Assembly: GCF_022748595.1 (NCBI RefSeq) | Contig: NZ_JALDSX010000025.1 | Span: forward strand, 1-53,599 | From: Brevibacterium sp. ZH18 | Lineage (GTDB): Bacteria > Actinomycetota > Actinomycetes > Actinomycetales > Brevibacteriaceae | DNA length: 53,599 nucleotides | Direction: 5' to 3' | Part shown: positions 25,015-32,874 of the stretch, one piece after another | Numbering within the stretch: the first letter of the stretch is position 1 | Layout: each line of letters begins with the position of its first letter | The notes under the pieces: generated by a model | Told to the model about the DNA's origin: nothing | Databases searched by the model: none | What the model saw: the letters and a program-made list of their open reading frames with translations, nothing else | Position numbers and translations under genes: made by a program

Positions 25015-25103
25015 CGGAGTCGGTGGGATTTGAACCCACGGTCCCCAGTTCAAGGGACTTCACCTTAGCAGGGTGACGCTTTCGGCCGCTCAGCCACGAC
25101 TCC
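25015..25103 (-). tRNA. tRNA-Ser (anticodon GCT)
   Basis: An 89-nt class II tRNA on the minus strand. The acceptor stem is GGAGTCG/CGACTCC with discriminator G. The anticodon arm TCACC-CTGCTAA-GGTGA gives GCT, and a long variable arm (GTCCC...GGGAC) and the T arm GGGTTCAAATCCC follow. No CCA is encoded. It reads AGC and AGT serine codons. Confidence 0.95.
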
Positions 25104-25494
25104 AGATACTGACTCGATGACGCCCCGCGAGGAGAGCCTCGAATCTGCAGTTCGCACTACGGGGACAGCCTATGCGAAAGTGGCCATCGAGAGCAAAGCG
25201 TGCACGCAGTGAGTGGTCTTGATCATATCCACCGCTCTGCGGGCAAGGACGGGATCGCCGGAAAACCGCCTGCACCGGCGGGCTTCTTCTGCTGACTGAC
25301 ACCTGAATTCCAGCATTCATCAATGTACAGGCGTAAAATCGATCTGAAGTGCTCTGCGGTTTGCTCTCCTACGGATATGAGAACGATGCTCCGGAGATGC
25401 CCCTGCGCTCACGATCGGCCGCAAAGCGCGCCGACTGACGGGCGCATTGAGCAATGCACACAGCACGAGAAGTGAACTATGAGGAGTAAAGAAC
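25104..25494. other. Gene-free region between tRNA-Ser(GCT) and the LCP gene
   Basis: No convincing coding frame is visible. It must contain the tRNA promoter (minus strand) and the LCP gene promoter (plus strand). A TAAAAT at 25334-25339 is a possible -10 element for the latter, with no clear -35. GAGGAG at 25481-25486 is the ribosome site of the LCP gene. Confidence 0.4.
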
Positions 25495-28023
25495 TTGCCA
25501 GAGATTCCCCCTGACAAGCAAGGACCGAATGGGAACGATCCCAATTCGCCCTCTGCGGGCCGCCGTCTCCGCGCTTCTTCTCGACCTCGGTTCCGCGGTG
25601 ATGCCGCCGCCAGTGACAGCGGTTCGACTTCCTCGCAGCCATCCGCCCCGAAAGCGGCATCCGACCACCGGTCAGCACAGCAGAACAATCGCTCCGACTC
25701 GTCGTACTCGCCGAATTCCTCACAGTCGAAATCCTCGGACCGGACGAATCCGCGCTCCGACTCCAAGTCGGCCTCCGAAACGCCACGAGACTCAAAGTCG
25801 GCGAAGCGGGCAGGGTCGGCGAAGTCCGCGGCAGGTGTGGACCAGAACTCCTCGAAGGCGCCGACTCCTCGACCGGTCGCCCCGCGCACTCGTCGCGAAG
25901 CACGGATGCTCCGCGCAGCGGCAACCGGAGGCGCTTCGGCAGCCGGTGTTGCCGCCGCCGCGTCCTCTCCGCGACCGACATTCGACAGCGAAAACGACCG
26001 TAACCGCGCCGATGCCGACGGCAGCGAACGTCGCGATGACCGTAGCAACGGTTTCGACGGCACTGACAACCTCGGCAACTCCCCAGATGCCTCCTCCAAC
26101 GCCGCCGAGACAACCTCCACCACCGGGTCGAACCCGGCCGGCCCGGCCGGTCAACGTGATGCGCACGACCGCGCATCCGCCTCGGCGCGCGGATCCGACT
26201 CAGCCCGTGGATCCGACTCAGATTCAGTCTCCGACGACGAGTCACTGCCGAGCCGCCGGGACCGTCGAACGAATGGTCCTCGGCAGGAAGGTTCCCGCCC
26301 GAGTCTTCGCTCGCTGCGCCCGAACCGCCGCGCCACAGCAGCCTCAGCGGGTGCCGCCGCAGTCGGCGCCGCAGGCAGCCCCCGAACCGATCGCAGAACA
26401 GATGAGGACTCCACCGACGAACGCGTGCACCGGGCCCGTCGGCATTCCTCGCGCGTCGGCGAAGCGTTCCCCAGCCTCGTCGGCTGGACCTCGCTGAGCA
26501 CCCTGCTGCCCGGCATCGGACTACTGCGCACACGATTCCGGCCTGTGGGCATCGTCCTGCTCGCCGGATTCATCCTCACCGTCGTCGGCGGAATCCTCTA
26601 CCTCCTCATCAAGGGCCCGATCCGCGCGATCGGCATGATCGTGTCGAGCCCGAGCATCCTCAGCACCATCGCGGTGCTCGCCGCCGTCGTCGGCGTGGTC
26701 TGGATCATCGTCATGGTGGTTTCGCACCTCGGGCTGCGCAGGGGTCACCGGTACACCCCGTGGCAGAACAAGCTGGCCGGCGTCCTCGTCGTCTCACTCG
26801 CGCTGATCATCGGTATTCCCTTCGGCGTCGGATCCGTCTACGCCCGCGTTCAGGGCAACACCGTCTCGAGCCTGTTCGGCGACAGCAACGGCAAGGCACT
26901 CGATGCCAAGGAGCTGTGGAAGGACAAGCCGTACATCAACGTCTTCCTCATGGGTCGCGACAACGGCGACGACCGTGAGGGAACCCGCCCCGACACGATG
27001 CTCGTGGCCTCGATCGACACGAAGACGGGCAACGCCGCTCTCATCTCGGTCCCGCGTAACCTCGCGTTCCCCATCTTCCCGGAGGGAAGTTCTCTCGCCA
27101 AGGCATGGCCCGACGGATTCCGCCCCACCGGCGATTCTTCCGTCGACCTCATCAACTCCGTCTGGCAATGGGGCGAACAGAACAAAGACGTAGTCGGCGA
27201 CACCCACGGACTCGAGCCCGGAATGGCCGCCACTATGCAGGCGGTCCAAGGCTCGCTGGGCCTCAAACTCGACTACTGGGCCTCGGTCGACATGGCCGGC
27301 TTCCAGGACGTGGTCGATGCCATCGGCGGCGTCAAGATCGACGTCGAACGCCCGATCCCGATGGGCGGCGGAAAGTCGATGAACGGCGTCCCGAACAAGA
27401 TCTACGGATGGGTAGACCCAGGTCCGCAGACTCTCAAGGGCAAGGACGCGCTGTGGTACGTCAGGTCCCGTGAAGGCAGCGACAACTACGACCGCATGTG
27501 CCGTCAGCAGCGGATGATCAAGACCACGCTCGACCAGATCGATCCGCGAGAGCTCGCCACGGCGTATCCGAAGCTCGCGAACTCGGCGTCTCGCAATATT
27601 GCGACGTCGATCCCGCAGAACGAGGTGCCGGCCTTCATCGAGCTGGCCCTGGCCATGCAGAAGGGCGACGTCACGACCGTCCAGATCAACAACGATGTCA
27701 CCCCCACCTACAACCCCGACTTCGATGTCCTCCACAAGTGGATCCTCGGTGAGGTCAAGGGCGCTTCCAACGGCCAGGAGACTGCCCAGCCGACTAACGA
27801 CGCCGGCAAGGACCAGAAGAAGGACGACTCCACGAAGGACGATAAGACGGACAAGGGTTCCAACAGCGCCGATGGCGCGTCGGCCGATGGCGCCAGCGGA
27901 GAGGCGACAGAAACCACCAAACCCGGCGAGCCGGATGCCCAGGGCAAGTGCTACCCGAAGGGCTTCAAGCCCGGCGACGACTTCCCGGGCTACCCGGGTC
28001 CGGGAGCCGGAGACCAAGGGTGA
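25495..28023 (+). CDS. LytR-CpsA-Psr (LCP) family cell-wall glycopolymer ligase with long disordered N-terminus
   Basis: LCP proteins transfer lipid-linked glycopolymers such as arabinogalactan or teichoic acid onto peptidoglycan outside the membrane. The 842-residue product is much longer than usual (~300-500). Residues 1-320 are Ser/Arg/Asp/Ala-rich and probably disordered in the cytoplasm; three membrane segments follow at about 348-372, 381-405 and 426-448; the LCP domain is ~478-690 with FLMGRDNGDDREGTRPDTML, ISVPRNLAFPI and WYVRSREGSDNYDRMCRQQRM, which hold the conserved Arg/Asp residues for pyrophosphate-lipid binding. The tail is Lys/Asp- and Gly/Pro-rich. The start is TTG at 25495 with a GAGGAG site. 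Its TGA overlaps the GTG of the next gene. Confidence 0.9.
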   Translation: MPEIPPDKQGPNGNDPNSPSAGRRLRASSRPRFRGDAAASDSGSTSSQPSAPKAASDHRSAQQNNRSDSSYSPNSSQSKSSDRTNPRSDSKSASETPRDSKSAKRAGSAKSAAGVDQNSSKAPTPRPVAPRTRREARMLRAAATGGASAAGVAAAASSPRPTFDSENDRNRADADGSERRDDRSNGFDGTDNLGNSPDASSNAAETTSTTGSNPAGPAGQRDAHDRASASARGSDSARGSDSDSVSDDESLPSRRDRRTNGPRQEGSRPSLRSLRPNRRATAASAGAAAVGAAGSPRTDRRTDEDSTDERVHRARRHSSRVGEAFPSLVGWTSLSTLLPGIGLLRTRFRPVGIVLLAGFILTVVGGILYLLIKGPIRAIGMIVSSPSILSTIAVLAAVVGVVWIIVMVVSHLGLRRGHRYTPWQNKLAGVLVVSLALIIGIPFGVGSVYARVQGNTVSSLFGDSNGKALDAKELWKDKPYINVFLMGRDNGDDREGTRPDTMLVASIDTKTGNAALISVPRNLAFPIFPEGSSLAKAWPDGFRPTGDSSVDLINSVWQWGEQNKDVVGDTHGLEPGMAATMQAVQGSLGLKLDYWASVDMAGFQDVVDAIGGVKIDVERPIPMGGGKSMNGVPNKIYGWVDPGPQTLKGKDALWYVRSREGSDNYDRMCRQQRMIKTTLDQIDPRELATAYPKLANSASRNIATSIPQNEVPAFIELALAMQKGDVTTVQINNDVTPTYNPDFDVLHKWILGEVKGASNGQETAQPTNDAGKDQKKDDSTKDDKTDKGSNSADGASADGASGEATETTKPGEPDAQGKCYPKGFKPGDDFPGYPGPGAGDQG

Positions 28024-30356
28024 CCGCAGCACCCGAACCGTCTGAAAGTCCCGAAGCGGAGGCCCCCTCCGTCGTCATCGTCGGGGCAGGCCCGCGCGGA
28101 CTCAGCGTTCTGGAACGACTTGTCGCACTCTCGAACGAGCGGTTCACCGAGGTCGGCGCCGGCGCCGGAGGCGAGGACCGTCCACGGTTCACCATCCACC
28201 TCATCGACCCGTACCCAGCCGGTGCCGGCATCGTCTGGCGCACCGACCAGCCAGAGACGCTGCTGATGAACACCACGATCGCCGAGCAGACGATCTTCCC
28301 CGATTCCAGCTGTGCCTTCCTCTCCCCCGATGCCGAGCCCATCGGCCCGAATATGGGCGAGTGGTACCAGGCCCGGGGCGGCACCGACCCTATCGACGCC
28401 ACCTTCCCGAGCCGCGCCCTCTACGGCCGCTACCTCCGCGACTCCTTTGCCCGCATCCGCGAGGCCTGCCCCGACTTCATCGAGATCGTCGAGCACCCGA
28501 CGACCGTCGAATCCATCATCGATCTCCCCACAGTCGACCTGCCGCTGCCACCCCTGCCCGACGGCGAGGACCTCGGCGTCGCCCCACCCCAGGTGGTCCG
28601 CTGCCAGGACGGCACCGTCATCATCGCCTCGGCGGTCGTCCTCGCCGTTGGCCACATCCCCAGTGCGCAGACAGAGGAGCGCGCCCGGCTCGCCGCCTTT
28701 GCCCAGCGCTCGGGCGGTCGTTACATCCCCCAAGGTCTGCCCGCAGAGGCTCCCGTCGCCGAGGTGGCCCCCGGCAACCGCGTCATCGTCCGCGGCATGG
28801 GGCTCAACTACTTCGACCTCCAGACCCTGTTCACCCACGAGCGCGGAGGCCGTTTCGAGCCGGTTCCTCAGGCGGGTGCCTCCTCCGACCCGTCCGGCGC
28901 CGCAGGCACCTCCCCCGATGCATCCGGCGAACTCCGTTATGTGCCCAGCGGCGAGGAGCCAGTCCTGGCGCTTGGATCACGCCGCGGCATCCCCTACCGC
29001 AGCAAGCCCATCTGCCGTGAGCACCCGCGCTCCGCCTGGCCCCTGCGCTACTTCACGAAGGAGAACATCGCGCTCCTGGCCGGACTCGACGACCTCGACG
29101 GCGAGCGCAAGGCAGGAGCCCGATTCAACGATCAGCTCTGGCCACTCGTCCTCGCCGACCTGCGCTTCGCCTACTACAGCACGCTCTCCCATGTGCGTCC
29201 CGCCGCATTCGCCGGTGATCCGGGGCAGCTGCGTGAAGCCATCGCCGAGGCGGTGTCCCGTCACCTGACCAGGCGCACCTGGCAGGAGACCCACCCCGAA
29301 GCCGCAGACACCCATGCTGAAGCGCAGACGCAGACGAAGACGCAGGCTGAGACGAAGACGCAGCCTTCGGGCGGTGCTTCCACCGAGGCGGCGTCACAAC
29401 AGTCTGCGGCGCAGAGTGCGACTTCCGAGCATGAGGCGGCTCGCCAGGGCAGGGTCACCCGCGAGGCCTTCGCCTGGGCCGAGATCGAGGAGAGCCTCGT
29501 CCCTGATCCCGCTGATAGCATGTCACTGCATGAACTCCTCAACCCCCTCGAGGGCCGCGAGTTCTCCGGTCGCGAGCCGGGAGCCGAGGGCTCGCTCCAT
29601 GACTGGATGCTCGACTTCCTGCGCACCGACCTGCACGCTTCGCTTGCCGGACCGGCAGGCGACCCGGAGAAGTCCCTGTTCAATGTGCTCTGGCAGTCGC
29701 GGCTTCTGCTCAAGGAGCTCATCGTCGCCGGCCACATCGATCGCGTCAGCATCGACATGGAGATCTGCGGCTGGTTCGAAAGCTTCGTCTCGGGCATCTG
29801 CGACGGCCCTCCACCGCAGCGCATCGCTGAGCTCCTCGCCCTCGCCGAGGCGGGCATCGTCGAGTTCATCGGCCCGGACATGCGCATCGAGGCTAGCGCG
29901 GCGGTGAGTGCGGACGCGAGTGCGGGTGCGGATGTGAGTGCGGACGCGAGCTCACGCCAGCGGGCGGACACATTGCCACAGATCTTCACGGTCACCTCGG
30001 CGCAGGTGGCGGGTTCACTCACGGGCAGCGTCGTCATCGACGCGGCATCACCGACGAACTCGGTGACACGTGCCGCCGATGTGCTCGTCCACGGGATGGT
30101 CGACCGCGGCCAACTGACACCGGCCCGTCTGACCTTGGACGACGGTCGGGAGAAGTTCCTGGGCGGCCTGGCCCTGACACCTCGCCCCTACCGCACCATC
30201 GACGTCGACGGCGCCGTCCATCCTCGCCGCTTCGCGCTGTCCATCCAGCTCTCGTCGGTGCAGTGGGGCCTGGCGATCGCAGCGAATCCGCACTCGAACG
30301 CGACGACGCTCAACGACTCCCACGCCACCGCAGAGGCGATCCTCGACCTGATCTGA
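28020..30356 (+). CDS. FAD/NAD(P)-binding domain protein (NAD_binding_9-like)
   Basis: A 778-residue flavin-binding protein with VVIVGAGPRGLSVLERL (~residues 18-34), IDPYPAGAGIVWRTDQPETLLMNT and FPSRALYGRYLRD, the pattern of the large family that resembles siderophore/ornithine hydroxylases but mostly lacks assigned function. It is larger than usual because of low-complexity insertions: a Gln/Thr/Glu-rich one near residues 435-480 (TQTKTQAETKTQ) and a Ser/Ala/Asp-rich one near 630-655. GTG 28020 overlaps the LCP stop codon (GTGA), so the two proteins are translated together. A role in envelope assembly is only an inference from this coupling. Confidence 0.8.
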   Translation: MTAAPEPSESPEAEAPSVVIVGAGPRGLSVLERLVALSNERFTEVGAGAGGEDRPRFTIHLIDPYPAGAGIVWRTDQPETLLMNTTIAEQTIFPDSSCAFLSPDAEPIGPNMGEWYQARGGTDPIDATFPSRALYGRYLRDSFARIREACPDFIEIVEHPTTVESIIDLPTVDLPLPPLPDGEDLGVAPPQVVRCQDGTVIIASAVVLAVGHIPSAQTEERARLAAFAQRSGGRYIPQGLPAEAPVAEVAPGNRVIVRGMGLNYFDLQTLFTHERGGRFEPVPQAGASSDPSGAAGTSPDASGELRYVPSGEEPVLALGSRRGIPYRSKPICREHPRSAWPLRYFTKENIALLAGLDDLDGERKAGARFNDQLWPLVLADLRFAYYSTLSHVRPAAFAGDPGQLREAIAEAVSRHLTRRTWQETHPEAADTHAEAQTQTKTQAETKTQPSGGASTEAASQQSAAQSATSEHEAARQGRVTREAFAWAEIEESLVPDPADSMSLHELLNPLEGREFSGREPGAEGSLHDWMLDFLRTDLHASLAGPAGDPEKSLFNVLWQSRLLLKELIVAGHIDRVSIDMEICGWFESFVSGICDGPPPQRIAELLALAEAGIVEFIGPDMRIEASAAVSADASAGADVSADASSRQRADTLPQIFTVTSAQVAGSLTGSVVIDAASPTNSVTRAADVLVHGMVDRGQLTPARLTLDDGREKFLGGLALTPRPYRTIDVDGAVHPRRFALSIQLSSVQWGLAIAANPHSNATTLNDSHATAEAILDLI

Positions 30357-30414
30357 GACCCGCCCAGCACTACAGCTTCAACGGCGCTTGCGCTCAGAGC
30401 TCTGTCTGCGTTTC

Positions 30415-30478
30415 AGGGCCGTCGCGAGTGCACCGAGGCCGCGGCGCCCCCTGGGGAACGCCGCGCGCCGACGGCCCT
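30415..30478. terminator. Nested inverted repeat between convergent genes
   Basis: AGGGCCGTCG (30415-30424) and CGACGGCCCT (30469-30478) are complementary, with a second stem GCGGCG/CGCCGC inside. It separates the FAD-binding protein gene from the convergent YhgE/Pip gene and lacks a T-run, so it is a possible bidirectional terminator. Confidence 0.5.
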
Positions 30479-32874
30479 CAGGCCATCGCCAGCGCGGCCT
30501 CGGGCTTCGTCGTGCGGGCTCGCACGATCGCCAGCAGCGACATCACGACTCCGATGATCGCCCAGGCCAGCAGTCCGCCGTAGGCCGCAGCCTGTCCGGT
30601 CGAGTTCGCAGCGATCGCGGCGAAGCCATTCATCGCGGGCGTCAGCGGCAGGATCGGCGCGACGAAGTCGAAGAACTGCGGCACCGCGCCAATCGTCCTT
30701 CCGGCCACAGCCAGGACGACTGCGATCACGGACAGGAATCTGCCGACTCCGCCGAACCACGCCACGAGGGCGAAGTTGAGCACCATGAACACGAGCGCGG
30801 ACACGAACGTCAGCACCGCGATGTCGAAGCCTTGGACTGCGTCGATGTCCATCACGCTCACCGCCAAGACGGAGAGCACCAGCGCCTGCAGCAGGCCCAC
30901 GACCACACCGGGCACCAGCCCGCGCAGCCACACAGCCACCGAAGACTTCGTCGACAGCAGGGTCGATGACGAGATCGGCCTAAGCACCGTGTAGGTGACG
31001 AGTCCGCCGACCCACAACGCGAGCATGATCAGCAGAGCGATCGTCGAACCCTGCAGGACATTGGGGACAGCGTCATCGGTGTTCGGCGCGGCGATGTTGG
31101 CAGACGCGACTGTGGAGAGCTTGTCGCGATCAGGTGCCGAGTACGAGGGCACCTTGTCTGCACCCTTCTTCACGCCGTCGGAGAACTTGCCGACGCCATC
31201 CGCGTACTTGTCGCTGCCCTTGGACAGCTGGTCCAGGCCCGCTGCCAGGTCAGAGGTGCCTGTCGCAGCATCGGAGACTCCGGTCGTGTATTTGTCGAGT
31301 CCGGTCGAGAACTGGTTCATCCCGTCGGAGAGCTGGCCGGCACCGTCGTCGAGTTCGGTCGAACCGTCGGCGACCTTCGCGATGCCCTTGCTCAGTTGCG
31401 GCATGCCGTCGGCGAGCTGCTGGTTGCCATCGGCCACCCCGGCGGCACCGTCGCGCAGACCCTGCGATGCCTTGAGCAGCTTGGGTGCGTTCTTCGAAAT
31501 GTCTTCCATGCCCTTGGTGAGCTGGCCGATGCCGTCTTCGAGGCCCTTGACGAACTTGCTCGTGCCGTCGCTGAGTTGATCGGCGCCGTCGGCCAGTTTC
31601 TCAGCTCCGCCGAGCAGCGACTGCCCGTCCTGCTTCTGCTCGAGCCCGTCGACGGCGCTGTTGAGACCGCCCGAGGTTCCGTTGAGCAGCCCCGTCACAT
31701 AGGCCTGCTCCATCCCCTGGCAGACCTCGTCAGGTGTGCCAGCCGGGCAGAGTCCTGCGCGTGCCTGCTTGGCCTCGCCCTTCGTCATCTTGCGCTTGGC
31801 AACCAGGTCGTCGAGGCTGGTGAGCGTCCCGGACTTCGCGAGCTTGTCTGCCTGGTCGGCTCCGGTCTGAAGCCGATCCCGGTATTTGCCGAGACCAGAG
31901 GAGAGGCCATCGGCGCCGTCGGCAACACCCTTGGCTCCCTTATCGAGGTCCTTGCCGCCCTTGACGAGGTCATCGAGACCGCCACCGGAGTCATCGGATC
32001 CGGAGAAGCCCTTGATCATCTTGTCGATCGATTTCGTGTACTCATCGACACCGTCGGAGAGCTGCCCCGAACCGTCGGCGAGCTTCTGCGTACTGTCGGG
32101 CAGGTCGGAGGTCTGCTTCTTCATCTGCTGCAGTCCGTCGGAGAGCCCGGAGGTTCCCTTCGAGAGGTCTCCTGCACCCTTCGCCAGATCCCCAGCACCC
32201 TTGTTGAGCTCATCGCCGGACGAGCCCAGCTGATCCATGCCCTTGGACAGTTCGCCGGCTCCGCTCGCAGACTTCTCCGTGCCCTTCGACAGGTCCTTCG
32301 CGCCGTCATCGAGCTCCCCGGCAGCATCGCCGAGGTCCTTCATCTGGTCGCCCATGTCGTTGAACCCGACATACATCTTGTCGAGATAGTTCTCCGTCAT
32401 CTTCGTGTTGAAGGTCGTGCGTGCCACTTCGGCGACCGACTGCGAGATCAGAGTGTCGGTGGCCGGCGCGGTCCCGGACACGTCGACGTCGAGCTGGGTC
32501 TGTGTCGCGGACTTCGCGTCGCTGACCGAGGTCACAGCCCGGGAGAAGCCCTCGGGGATCGTCAGTTTCGCAGCGTAGGTGCCGTCGGAGATGCCCTTCT
32601 GCGCATCGTCCTCATCGGTGATGACCCAGTGGATGTTGTTCTTGTCCTCACCCACAAGGCCACTGGTGAGCTGACGGCCGATCGGCACGGTTTTGCCGTC
32701 GACCTTCGCGCCGTCGTCATTGTTGACGATAGCGGCCTCGATCGTGTCGAGTCGGTCGTTGCTGTGCCAGGTGGCCAGGATGAAGCCGGCTGCCACGATG
32801 ATCGGAATGAGCACCAGGCCGAGGATCGACACCCAGGTCACGGGCCGTTTCGAGTTCGCACGTTCGAGTCTCAC
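30478..32874 (-). CDS. YhgE/Pip domain membrane protein
   Basis: This 798-residue protein has the YhgE/Pip architecture. The N-terminal membrane segment (VTWVSILGLVLIPIIVAAGFILA, ~13-36) leads to an extracellular domain with the conserved DTIEAAIVNNDDGAKVDGKTVPIGRQL block. A long helical region of repeated ~11-residue units (DGA-x-LSDG, KGA-x-DLSKG) covers about residues 185-570, and about six membrane segments of ABC-2-like type form the C-terminus. Homologues include the phage infection protein of lactococci and proteins next to export systems; the function in actinobacteria is not settled. Its ATG overlaps the stop of the MMPL gene (ATGA), so the pair is a coupled export or envelope unit under the TetR regulator. 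Confidence 0.9.
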   Translation of the reverse strand: MRLERANSKRPVTWVSILGLVLIPIIVAAGFILATWHSNDRLDTIEAAIVNNDDGAKVDGKTVPIGRQLTSGLVGEDKNNIHWVITDEDDAQKGISDGTYAAKLTIPEGFSRAVTSVSDAKSATQTQLDVDVSGTAPATDTLISQSVAEVARTTFNTKMTENYLDKMYVGFNDMGDQMKDLGDAAGELDDGAKDLSKGTEKSASGAGELSKGMDQLGSSGDELNKGAGDLAKGAGDLSKGTSGLSDGLQQMKKQTSDLPDSTQKLADGSGQLSDGVDEYTKSIDKMIKGFSGSDDSGGGLDDLVKGGKDLDKGAKGVADGADGLSSGLGKYRDRLQTGADQADKLAKSGTLTSLDDLVAKRKMTKGEAKQARAGLCPAGTPDEVCQGMEQAYVTGLLNGTSGGLNSAVDGLEQKQDGQSLLGGAEKLADGADQLSDGTSKFVKGLEDGIGQLTKGMEDISKNAPKLLKASQGLRDGAAGVADGNQQLADGMPQLSKGIAKVADGSTELDDGAGQLSDGMNQFSTGLDKYTTGVSDAATGTSDLAAGLDQLSKGSDKYADGVGKFSDGVKKGADKVPSYSAPDRDKLSTVASANIAAPNTDDAVPNVLQGSTIALLIMLALWVGGLVTYTVLRPISSSTLLSTKSSVAVWLRGLVPGVVVGLLQALVLSVLAVSVMDIDAVQGFDIAVLTFVSALVFMVLNFALVAWFGGVGRFLSVIAVVLAVAGRTIGAVPQFFDFVAPILPLTPAMNGFAAIAANSTGQAAAYGGLLAWAIIGVVMSLLAIVRARTTKPEAALAMA

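Noticed and set aside
26794..28032. A 412-codon minus-strand frame opposite the LCP gene
   Set aside because: Compositionally biased and without motifs, while the plus strand holds a clear LCP domain.
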